Shown: positions 1-5,342 of the stretch, piece by piece
How positions within the stretch are numbered: the stretch's first letter is position 1
How the letters are laid out: each line of letters starts with the position of its first letter
Assembly: GCA_012512995.1 (NCBI GenBank)
Contig: JAAZDA010000121.1
Span: 1-6,113 of the forward strand
Direction of reading: 5' to 3'
Source of the DNA: Clostridiales bacterium
Lineage (GTDB): Bacteria > Bacillota > Clostridia > Lachnospirales > Lachnospiraceae
Length of the DNA: 6,113 bases
Notes under the pieces: generated by a model
The model's database searches: none
Seen by the model: only the letters and a program-made list of their open reading frames with translations
Told to the model about the DNA's origin: nothing
Position numbers and translations under genes: made by a program

Positions 1-1502
1 ACGCTCATGGAAATACTGTTTATAATGTTCAGCACTGTCACTGCCGTGATGATTGCAAGAAAACCGTATACGAACAGCAAGAAAGCCATGTATGTACTGG
101 TGGTCCGCTGCTCACGCCGGTCACTGAATGCGTATTCACTGCCTGACATGTCATGGATCGCTTCTACATCATCATCCGTTGCACCACTGATTGTCTGTAC
201 CATCACCAGTGAATAATCTGAAATGCCTGTCAATCGTTCAAAGGTCTCACCGGATGTGATCAGCGTAACAGTGCCATCTGTGCTCCCATCTTCGCTAAAG
301 GGGTTATATTTCAGAAGCCCTGCGACTTCTAATGTTTTGCCTGCTACCTGGATCTGATCTCCTGTTGCGACCGGGGTCTGTTCATCCCAAACTGCGAGCA
401 CATACTTGCTGTCTCCATATACCTTTGCAAGATCGCTGCCTTTTCGGAGCTGGTGATCTTTTGCGAGGCATTTCAGATCAAAGTCATCATAGGAAATCAC
501 ATCGACCACACTGGTTTCTGAATTCTCTGAATTTTCTGCATTCACATTGGCTGGAATTCCAAGACTGCTCCTTCTACCAAAGACGCGCTTTACACCTGAC
601 ATATTGCTGATCTTATCCAGCAGCGCAGTGTCGATTGAATTCGAGCCATCACTGCTCGAAATGCTGATGTCAGCAGTGCTTGATGACTGGGGCATGATAT
701 ATCCCACAAGGTCGATCATCACGGAGAAACTAAGAAACAAAATGATGCTAAGTGCAAAAGAACTTGTCATGAGAAGCAGGTTCTTTTTGTCTGATACGGC
801 GTGATGAATGCCAAGTGCTGTTTCAATTTTGGGGAAGCGTACATTTGGGACATGGCTTGTCTGCTTCGCCGTTTCATAATTGCCAGATACCGCCATGACC
901 GGTGATACTTTTGACGCTCGTCTGGCCGGGGATTGTGCTGCAAGCAACACTGTAATAACTCCCATAAGAACGCCACAGATAATTCCGATAATACTGACTC
1001 CAAATAGTGGCATATCCGAAAACTCTTCGCCGACAAGAAAACGCAGTGCCCCACACAAGCCCCAGGTGGCAGCAACGCCGAGCAACACGCCGATGGGGAC
1101 CGCAGTTTTGCACCAGTTCAGTGCTTCCAATCTGACAAACCGGATGATCTGACGACGGCTCATGCCGATACAGCGCATCATGCCAAAGAATTCTGTCCGC
1201 CGGGCGACGGTGCTGTTCATACTGCTGGAGATCATCAGAACGCCCGCAAGCAGAATCAACAGGAACAATACTGCCGCAGCTCCAAACAAGGTTTGCGCCA
1301 TTGTGCTGCTCAAAAGGCTCTGTATTGACTGACTGCCATGCTTCCCGATCAGCCTGCCCGCTTCCATCCGCACACCCATATCCGCCATGCTGAACACGGC
1401 AGTGACCAGAAATACAGCAAAACAAATGCACAGCAGCGTCATTCGGTTCTGCCGTTTATGGGCTTTAGCAGAAATAGGAATAAGACTCAGATAGCTCTTC
1501 AT
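1..1502 (-). CDS. FtsX-like ABC transporter permease, 3' end cut off by window edge
   Basis: Membrane subunit of an ABC transporter of the FtsX/MacB superfamily. It probably pairs with the ATPase encoded just upstream; the substrate is unknown, and antimicrobial peptide, lipid or peptide export are the usual roles of such pairs. Translating the minus strand gives 500 uninterrupted residues. Predicted membrane segments lie at about 21-40, 71-91, 132-153, 167-189, 241-263 and 472-493. A cytoplasmic stretch with RTEFFGMMRCIGMSRRQI (about 103-119) follows segment 2 and is typical of FtsX domains. A roughly 200-residue extracellular domain separates segments 5 and 6, and the C-terminal FtsX domain is just beginning at the edge. 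Start: ATG at 1502-1500 with GGAGG at 1515-1511, overlapping the ATPase stop as ATGA, which suggests translational coupling. Oddity: the first extracellular loop is only about 30 residues, shorter than in many two-FtsX-domain permeases. Family is confident; substrate is not. Confidence 0.9.
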   Translation of the reverse strand, partial: MKSYLSLIPISAKAHKRQNRMTLLCICFAVFLVTAVFSMADMGVRMEAGRLIGKHGSQSIQSLLSSTMAQTLFGAAAVLFLLILLAGVLMISSSMNSTVARRTEFFGMMRCIGMSRRQIIRFVRLEALNWCKTAVPIGVLLGVAATWGLCGALRFLVGEEFSDMPLFGVSIIGIICGVLMGVITVLLAAQSPARRASKVSPVMAVSGNYETAKQTSHVPNVRFPKIETALGIHHAVSDKKNLLLMTSSFALSIILFLSFSVMIDLVGYIMPQSSSTADISISSSDGSNSIDTALLDKISNMSGVKRVFGRRSSLGIPANVNAENSENSETSVVDVISYDDFDLKCLAKDHQLRKGSDLAKVYGDSKYVLAVWDEQTPVATGDQIQVAGKTLEVAGLLKYNPFSEDGSTDGTVTLITSGETFERLTGISDYSLVMVQTISGATDDDVEAIHDMSGSEYAFSDRREQRTTSTYMAFLLFVYGFLAIITAVTVLNIINSISMS

Positions 1503-2182
1503 TCCCGGCACCTCCCCAGATCGGTGAGCGTGCCGTCGGATACTTTCAGCATGCGGTCTGCGGACCTTGCGATGCTGGGGCTGTGGGTGATCATTACAAT
1601 GGTCTGCTCATATTTTTGTGCGGCACTTTTGAGAAGGGCAATGACTTCGCTGCTGTTCCGGGAGTCAAGATTTCCGGTCGGCTCATCCGCCAGGATCAAC
1701 GACGGACGGGTCAGAAGAGCTCGTCCGATGGCAACTCTTTGCTGTTGCCCTCCGGATAACTGGCTGGGAAGATGATCACGGCGCTCTTTAAGACCCAGCA
1801 CTGTCAGCAATTCCTCCAGATACTCTGTGTTCGGTTTCTGGTAGTCGAGCAGCACAGGGAAAATGATGTTTTGTTCGACCGTCAGTTCGGGAATCAGGTT
1901 GAAGGCCTGGAAAATAAAACCAATATTTCTGCGGCGGAATACAGTCAACTGACTTTCCTTCATTTTGAAGATATCGTTCCCGTCTATAAAGACTTTGCCG
2001 GAGCTTGGAGTATCAAGCGCTCCCAGCATATTCAGCAGCGTACTTTTTCCGGAGCCGGATTCCCCAACCACTGCTACGAATTCGCCCTTGGTGACCGAAA
2101 AGCTGACATCTTTCAGTGCGCTAACTGCTGCCTCCCCGCTACCGTAAGTTTTGCTGATGGCTTTCACTTCTAACAGATCCAT
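1499..2182 (-). CDS. ABC transporter ATP-binding protein (LolD/MacB/SalX type)
   Basis: Cytoplasmic ATPase that powers the FtsX-like permease encoded directly downstream. The 227-residue product is the normal length for the family and all nucleotide-binding motifs are intact: Walker A GESGSGKST (40-48), Q-loop glutamine 92 in FIFQAFNLIPELTVEQN, signature LSGGQQQR (142-149), Walker B LILADEPTGNLD (162-173) and H-loop His200 (THS, where THD is more usual). The LIPELTVEQN and ADEPTGNLD wording is typical of the LolD/MacB/SalX clade that pairs with FtsX-like permeases. Start: I chose the ATG at 2182-2180 because GGAGG (2192-2188) lies 5 nt upstream. An in-frame ATG at 2194 would add four residues but overlaps that Shine-Dalgarno sequence, so it is unlikely. 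It is the first gene of its operon. The substrate cannot be read from the sequence. Confidence 0.95.
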   Translation of the reverse strand: MDLLEVKAISKTYGSGEAAVSALKDVSFSVTKGEFVAVVGESGSGKSTLLNMLGALDTPSSGKVFIDGNDIFKMKESQLTVFRRRNIGFIFQAFNLIPELTVEQNIIFPVLLDYQKPNTEYLEELLTVLGLKERRDHLPSQLSGGQQQRVAIGRALLTRPSLILADEPTGNLDSRNSSEVIALLKSAAQKYEQTIVMITHSPSIARSADRMLKVSDGTLTDLGRCRE

Positions 2183-2187
2183 TATTT

Positions 2188-2192
2188 CCTCC
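2188..2192 (-). promoter_or_regulatory. Shine-Dalgarno site that decides the ATPase start
   Basis: Minus-strand GGAGG, 5 nt before the ATG at 2182. The upstream in-frame ATG at 2194 overlaps it and has no ribosome binding site of its own. CTCC on the minus strand at 2201-2198 could fold onto GGAG with a 5-nt loop, so access to the site may depend on the leader structure. Confidence 0.85.
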
Positions 2193-2243
2193 ATAACGGA
2201 GCTGTTTTTGCTTATGCGATTGCGTTACTATCGCATTGCGCAC

Positions 2244-2274
2244 GCCAGAAAATCCGCGTATGCGGTTTCCTGGC
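2244..2274 (-). other. Strong hairpin in the ABC operon leader
   Basis: A 31-nt imperfect palindrome. On the minus-strand transcript GCCAGGAAA pairs with UUUUCUGGC (one G-U pair) and, after a single bulged A, CCGC pairs with GCGG, closing a 4-nt loop AUAC: about 13 pairs in total. No U-tract follows on either strand, so it is not a conventional intrinsic terminator. It is the strongest single helix I see in the leader. Confidence 0.55.
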
Positions 2275-2301
2275 TGTGTTACTCGGGTTTGTGCTCCTAT
2301 G

Positions 2302-2319
2302 CGACGGCTCCGTTCGTCG
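2302..2319 (-). promoter_or_regulatory. Hairpin whose loop complements the ATPase RBS flank
   Basis: CGACG (2302-2306) and CGTCG (2315-2319) form a 5-bp stem. The 8-base loop 2307-2314 is GCTCCGTT on the plus strand (AACGGAGC in the transcript). Bases 2195-2202 are its exact reverse complement and lie immediately upstream of the Shine-Dalgarno sequence of the ATPase gene. Loop-to-tail pairing (a pseudoknot) would engage the CUCC that could otherwise mask the ribosome binding site. The complementarity is seen directly; the switch is inferred. Confidence 0.4.
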
Positions 2320-2393
2320 AATTACGAACCTGTACGCTTCTCTTTCACGATCATTTGTCATGTCGATTTTGCCTTGTATAGCCTGGCTTTCAC

Positions 2394-2421
2394 AGTATAC
2401 CAGTAAATGCGGAGTATACCA
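2394..2421 (-). repeat. Direct repeat AGTATACCA overlapping the promoter (possible operator)
   Basis: The plus-strand 9-mer AGTATACCA occurs at 2394-2402 and again at 2413-2421, 19 bp apart, so both copies lie on nearly the same DNA face. Each contains the palindrome GTATAC. One copy covers the predicted -10 and the other the -35 region, as expected for a binding site of a dimeric regulator or a response regulator. No regulator gene is visible in the window, so the binding protein is unknown. Confidence 0.4.
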
Positions 2422-2422
2422 A
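2394..2422 (-). promoter_or_regulatory. Predicted sigma-A promoter of the ABC operon
   Basis: Read on the minus strand: -35 TTGGTA (2422-2417), a spacer of exactly 17 bp, and -10 TATACT (2399-2394, five of six consensus bases) preceded by TGG, an extended -10 element. Transcription would begin near 2387, giving a leader of about 190 nt before the ATPase. No other promoter in the leader matches as well; a second TATACA at 2380-2375 has a poor -35. Confidence 0.6.
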
Positions 2423-2424
2423 CA

Positions 2425-2690
2425 TTCGCGGGTAATGAAGCATATCCGGCAAGTGTCTGGCAAGCTCGTTTACCCGCGAAACGTGGCGGATCACTGATTT
2501 CGCGGGTAAGGGTGCATGTTCGGCAAGTGTCTGGCAAGCTCGATTACCCGCGAATCGCGGCGGATCACTGAATTCGCGGGTAATGAAGCATATCCGGCAA
2601 GTGTCTGGCAAGCTCGATTACCCGCGAAACGTGGCGGATCACTGATTTCGCGGGTAAGGGTGCGAGTCTGGAATATCGATTACCCGCGAA
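2425..2690. repeat. Tandem array of four palindromic units, 74-bp period
   Basis: Four units start at 2425, 2499, 2573 and 2647, exactly 74 bp apart. Each begins with TTCGCGGGTA and ends with its complement TACCCGCGAA (ends at 2480, 2554, 2628 and 2690). Units 1-3 are 56 bp and unit 4 is 44 bp. Spacers of 18 bp (2481-2498, 2555-2572, 2629-2646) share CGGATCACTGA. Units 1 and 3 have the same interior (ATGAAGCATATCCGGC), while 2 and 4 start AGGGTGC; spacers 1 and 3 are identical and spacer 2 differs, so the real repeat is a 148-bp dimer. All arms can form 10-12-bp stems. It is not CRISPR: the spacers are repeated, not unique, and the repeat is a long-loop palindrome. Function unknown; possibilities are a dispersed palindromic (MITE or REP-like) element or a protein-binding array. 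Confidence 0.9.
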
Positions 2691-2720
2691 ACGCGGGTAG
2701 CACACCAAAATCCGCGGGTA
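2681..2720. repeat. Degenerate right end of the array: compact palindrome plus orphan half-site
   Basis: The last right arm, TACCCGCG (2681-2688), is followed after AAA by CGCGGGTA (2692-2699), a perfect 8-bp stem with a 3-nt loop. A further orphan copy of CGCGGGTA is at 2713-2720. With the array this makes ten copies of the 8-mer in about 295 bp (six in one orientation, four in the other). There is no T-run after the hairpin, so it does not look like a terminator, and neither flanking operon ends here. Confidence 0.7.
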
Positions 2721-2861
2721 AAAGAAAATAATCTCCCACTAATACAGTAATTGAAGTAGAATTATGCATAGTAGTGCCAGCTGCGTTGCTGGTATCGGGT
2801 GAATTCGACCGCTGACACAAACAAATCTCATGGAACAAGGGTGCGGACGGCATTCCAGCAT
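2721..2861. other. Upstream region of jetA with small hairpin; no clear promoter
   Basis: This AT-richer stretch must carry or follow the jetA promoter, but I see no convincing -35/-10 pair. TAGAAT at 2757-2762 resembles a -10 but has no matching -35, and TTGAAG at 2751-2756 has no -10 at 17 bp. An imperfect hairpin at 2774-2795 (GTGCCAGC against GCTGGTAT with two G-T pairs, 6-nt loop) lies just before a GTG at 2799 that could be an alternative jetA start. No strong Shine-Dalgarno sequence is present before either candidate start. Confidence 0.4.
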
Positions 2862-4535
2862 ATGGATTTATTTCAAGTTGTACCGGAAAACTTTTTCAGC
2901 ATATTGACATCACCAAATAAGCGGCTGTATGTGCAGGCGCTGTTTGTTCTGCGCGATGCATTCAAGACAGAGCTTCTGATAAGACGCGAAGACCTCAACG
3001 CAATGCTGATAAGCTCAATGGAGAACACGATAATAAGCGCAGATTTCAGTGCTGATGAAAATCTGGACGGCAGTGGGCAAATTGCAATTAAACCTGGCGA
3101 CAGCGGACCCGCAACAAATAAGGGCGACAGCGGAACGGCCACCAATAAGGGCAACAACGTATCAGTCGCAAGCCGGAATATCAGTACGGGAGCCGACATT
3201 GATGCACGCTCAGCCAGAGTTTTCCAGGGCAATGACAATCTCTCAGCAAGGATACATTTCCTTGTCCGCAAGCTCAGAGACACGGGTTGGCTGGAGATCG
3301 AGACGGAACGCGGCACATTCGAAGAGAACATTACTATCCCCGATTATGCGATAGAAATAATCGATATCCTGCATGACCTTTCCACAGAACGCGTGCGGGA
3401 ATATAACAGTTATGTTTTTGCCACATATGCGACGCTGAAGAGCGTTGCAGAAACACCTGATTTTGCATATACAGCGCTCAACAGCGCCTACAATAACACA
3501 ACAAAACTTGTCGATGAGCTCAAAACACTTTACAACAACATTCGAAGATACAATCAGCGTGTTCTGAATGAAACAGACGTTAACAGCATTCTCGCCGAGC
3601 ACTTTGACAGGTATAAGGAACAGATCTACAACGCGATCTATTATCCACTCAAAACAATTGATTCCATACCGAGATTCAAGAATTCAATTCTGGCCATCCT
3701 GAATTCATGGCTGTTGGACGACGAAATGATAAACACGCTCGTGGCGCAGGGCAGGCAGAGACATGCGCTTTCGAAGGAAAGTCACGATAATGCTGACGGA
3801 ATCGGCAACCGCGACAGGTCAGGCACAGATGAAGGTTATCGAGCTCAGGGAATAAAGCCTGACGGTGACAGTGAGACTTCTGCAGACATCGCAGATCACG
3901 ATACCGTTATCACCATGATCAACACAATAACCGACATTTATGACAGCGTTGAGAAAATGATCGACGACATTGATAACAGACAGACCGAGTACACACGCGC
4001 ATCAGTCGAGAAAATCAGCTACTTCATGAACGTTGATCAGAGCGTCAAGGGACGGCTCGTGAACCTCCTGCATAACAGTGGGAACAAAAAAATACTGGAA
4101 TCAATGGAAGAATCTATACACATCTGGAGACATTGTTATTATGACAGTCAGTCGCCATATACAAGAGTTAAACGCACGAAGAGAACAGAAGGCAAGCCGC
4201 TTGCACTCAGCGCGTCAAAACTCTCTGACGGCATGATCAGCGATTTCCTTGATGATGTGCGCAGACAGTACACGAACAAAAAGATAGATGATTATGTGAT
4301 GGCTTTGCTTGGAAATGCATCTGAAATCACAACTGAAGAGGTAAGACTTGAAGGCTCAGAGGACTTCATTATGTTCTTGCTGGGAACAATACGCGGCAGA
4401 GAAAAGACAGCACCGTATTCGGCAAAGTTCGCAGAATTCAGCGAAGAAAATGTGGATGTCAGCGGGTACAGCCTGCCGGAAGTGAAATTTATCAAGAAGC
4501 AGGACAGGAAGCAGGACAGGAAGCAGGATGTTTAA
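2862..4535 (+). CDS. jetA: Wadjet anti-plasmid system protein JetA (kleisin-like, DUF5716-type)
   Basis: JetA is the kleisin-like subunit of Wadjet, an SMC-family complex (JetA/B/C resemble MukF/E/B) that with the nuclease JetD recognises and cleaves circular plasmid DNA. The 557-residue product opens MDLFQVVPENFFSIL followed by PNKRLYVQALFVL, the N-terminal pattern I associate with this family. A winged-helix-like segment SARIHFLVRKLRDTGWLEIE is at about 128-147, followed by FEENITIPDYAIEIIDIL, then a long helical middle and C-terminal half. Start: I chose ATG 2862 because family members begin there. GTG 2799, in the same frame, would add 21 residues of no recognisable similarity and has no ribosome binding site, but cannot be excluded. 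Oddities: a duplicated GDSG-ATNKG motif at 79-96, a polar linker at 304-347, and a KQDR-repeat basic tail at 545-557. jetB follows after 26 bp. Assignment rests on recognition plus gene order; the Wadjet subtype is left open. Confidence 0.88.
   Translation: MDLFQVVPENFFSILTSPNKRLYVQALFVLRDAFKTELLIRREDLNAMLISSMENTIISADFSADENLDGSGQIAIKPGDSGPATNKGDSGTATNKGNNVSVASRNISTGADIDARSARVFQGNDNLSARIHFLVRKLRDTGWLEIETERGTFEENITIPDYAIEIIDILHDLSTERVREYNSYVFATYATLKSVAETPDFAYTALNSAYNNTTKLVDELKTLYNNIRRYNQRVLNETDVNSILAEHFDRYKEQIYNAIYYPLKTIDSIPRFKNSILAILNSWLLDDEMINTLVAQGRQRHALSKESHDNADGIGNRDRSGTDEGYRAQGIKPDGDSETSADIADHDTVITMINTITDIYDSVEKMIDDIDNRQTEYTRASVEKISYFMNVDQSVKGRLVNLLHNSGNKKILESMEESIHIWRHCYYDSQSPYTRVKRTKRTEGKPLALSASKLSDGMISDFLDDVRRQYTNKKIDDYVMALLGNASEITTEEVRLEGSEDFIMFLLGTIRGREKTAPYSAKFAEFSEENVDVSGYSLPEVKFIKKQDRKQDRKQDV
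3096..3158 (+). repeat. 27-bp in-frame tandem repeat inside jetA
   Basis: Two complete 27-bp copies (3096-3122 and 3123-3149) and a partial third (3150-3158) encode GDSGPATNKG-DSGTATNKG-NN. Differences between copies are mainly synonymous or conservative, so it is an old rather than freshly made duplication. It lies in a Gly/Ser/Asn-rich linker just before the winged-helix motif; as 27 is a multiple of three, changes in copy number keep the frame. Confidence 0.8.
4497..4528 (+). repeat. 12-bp tandem repeat at the 3' end of jetA
   Basis: AAGCAGGACAGG occurs at 4497-4508 and 4509-4520, with a further 8 bases at 4521-4528. It encodes the JetA C-terminus KQDRKQDRKQDV. The copies are identical, which fits recent slippage or duplication, and the 12-bp unit keeps the reading frame. 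Confidence 0.85.
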
Positions 4536-4561
4536 CAATATTTAAGAGGTCGGAGGAATAA

Positions 4562-5233
4562 ATGCTCACAGAAGACTTTAACAGACTTGGCATTCAGGAA
4601 CAGGAGAACTTCAAGCGGATAGTGAATATGCTTCTTGCCCACACATTCCTGTTGTCTGATCAATACGATTTTGCAAACAAGATGACAAAGACGGATCCTG
4701 ACTATAGATTTGTGGAGAGAAACTTCGCACTCTTTCAGGACTATTTTGAATACAGCGGATTTCATCTGGAAAGAGATTCAACGTATGGAGTGATATCACT
4801 TGTCAGCACCAATGACTACAACCGGGTGCATTTTGACAAGCTGACAACGCTGACACTCTACACACTTCGTCTGATCTTCGAGGAGACGAGAGAAGAACTC
4901 CAGCTGAGCAACGAGATCTTCACCACGACCGGGGATCTCATCCAGAAAATGATAACGCTTGGCGCGATCACAAAGAAACCGGCGAACCGTGAGATACACG
5001 AATCACTGAGGCTCCTCGCACGCTTTCAGATCGTGGCAAAACAAGATGGAGCCTGGGAAGATGCTGACACCAGGATCCTCATCATGCCGACCATCCTGTT
5101 TGTTGTTTCAGCTGATCAGATCGCAAGTATGAACAGGCTCATCGACGATTCTGACGAGAATGCGGGCGACGGAACTATAGATGCTGGAGCGGCAGACGAC
5201 GAAACAGCAGACGACGGCACGACAGATGACTGA
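4562..5233 (+). CDS. jetB: Wadjet protein JetB (KITE-like, DUF4194)
   Basis: JetB is the MukE-like KITE subunit that, with JetA, bridges the heads of the JetC SMC dimer in the cytoplasm. The 223-residue product has the family hallmarks I recognise: LTEDFNRLGIQEQENFKRIVNMLLAHTFLL at the N-terminus, then DPDYRFVERNFALFQDYFEYSGFHLERD (about 45-72), GVISLVS, LTTLTLYTLRLIFEE, and a late HESLRLLARFQIV helix with strands ending at ILIMPTILFVVS (about 175-186). Start: ATG 4562 with GGAGG at 4552-4556, 5 nt spacing. It sits 26 bp after jetA and 109 bp before jetC. From about residue 195 the protein is a strongly acidic low-complexity tail rich in Asp, Glu, Ala, Gly and Thr. The coding pattern continues past the stop in the +1 frame to 5297, suggesting that the tail was longer before a one-base change. 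Confidence 0.9.
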   Translation: MLTEDFNRLGIQEQENFKRIVNMLLAHTFLLSDQYDFANKMTKTDPDYRFVERNFALFQDYFEYSGFHLERDSTYGVISLVSTNDYNRVHFDKLTTLTLYTLRLIFEETREELQLSNEIFTTTGDLIQKMITLGAITKKPANREIHESLRLLARFQIVAKQDGAWEDADTRILIMPTILFVVSADQIASMNRLIDDSDENAGDGTIDAGAADDETADDGTTDD

Positions 5234-5297
5234 GACTGCGGGCGACAGAACTGTGGACGAAGAAGACGGAACAGCAGACGACGGCAAAGACGAGTGA
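5161..5297 (+). repeat. Imperfect duplication of the acidic-tail coding sequence, second copy out of frame
   Basis: Bases 5161-5180 and 5237-5256 match at 17 of 20 positions (all differences are transitions), and CAGCAGACGACGGCA recurs at 5205-5219 and 5272-5286. The offsets are 76 and 67 nt, so inside the copies the difference is 9 nt (in frame), while copy 2 is shifted by one base relative to copy 1. Copy 2 read from 5226 in the +1 frame gives MTETAGDRTVDEEDGTADDG-KDE and a stop at 5295-5297. Omitting T5231 joins the two into one acidic tail (TDD-ETAGD). It is most likely the broken 3' end of jetB, not a separate gene: no ribosome binding site precedes 5226. Confidence 0.75.
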
Positions 5298-5333
5298 CGT
5301 CGCGTAAACGACCGCGTCTATGTGTAGAAGCAT

Positions 5334-5338
5334 GGAGG
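5334..5338 (+). promoter_or_regulatory. Shine-Dalgarno site for jetC
   Basis: GGAGG, 4 nt before ATG 5343. It fixes the jetC start and shows that jetC has its own translation initiation despite the 109-bp gap after jetB. Confidence 0.8.
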
Positions 5339-5342
5339 TAAC

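Larger units (their letters stand above)
2195..2387 (-). promoter_or_regulatory. Long structured 5' leader of the ABC operon
   Basis: About 190 nt separate the predicted promoter from the ATPase start. The segment has several hairpin-forming stretches: 2312-2329 (6-bp stem GTTCGT/ACGAAC), 2302-2319 (5-bp stem, 8-nt loop), 2244-2274 (long stem) and 2214-2236 (7-bp stem ATGCGAT/ATCGCAT, 9-nt loop). The first two overlap and are mutually exclusive. The loop of 2302-2319 is fully complementary to 2195-2202, next to the Shine-Dalgarno sequence. I recognise no known riboswitch class. A 49-codon Arg-rich reading frame (2361 to 2212) exists but has no good ribosome binding site. Regulation through this leader is an inference; it could also be non-functional or part of a dispersed element. 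Confidence 0.45.

Noticed and set aside
874..1431. 185-codon minus-strand frame within the permease
   Set aside because: It is an alternative frame of the permease gene; the frame from 1502 has membrane segments, a good ribosome binding site and start-stop coupling.
2212..2361. 49-codon Arg-rich leader peptide before the ATPase
   Set aside because: It ends shortly before the ATPase but has no good Shine-Dalgarno sequence and no stalling motif I recognise; kept only as a note in the leader entry.
2390..2611. Minus-strand reading frame of 73 codons through the repeat array
   Set aside because: It lies almost wholly inside the 74-bp palindromic repeats and has no ribosome binding site; repeats of this kind yield spurious proteins.
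2425..2690. CRISPR array
   Set aside because: The spacers are repeated rather than unique, the repeats are long-loop palindromes, and no cas genes are present.
2681..2699. Intrinsic terminator from the perfect 8-bp stem
   Set aside because: No T-run follows on either strand, and both flanking operons start, not end, near here.
2516..2731. Plus-strand reading frame of 71 codons through the repeat array
   Set aside because: Same reason: the translated sequence only mirrors the DNA repeat, with no domain or translation signal.
2751..2773. jetA promoter using TTGAAG as -35
   Set aside because: No acceptable -10 lies 16-18 bp downstream; the CATAGT at 2768 is only 11 bp away.
5226..5297. Separate 23-residue acidic peptide gene overlapping the jetB stop
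   Set aside because: No ribosome binding site, and its sequence is a shifted copy of the JetB tail, so a broken jetB end is the simpler reading.
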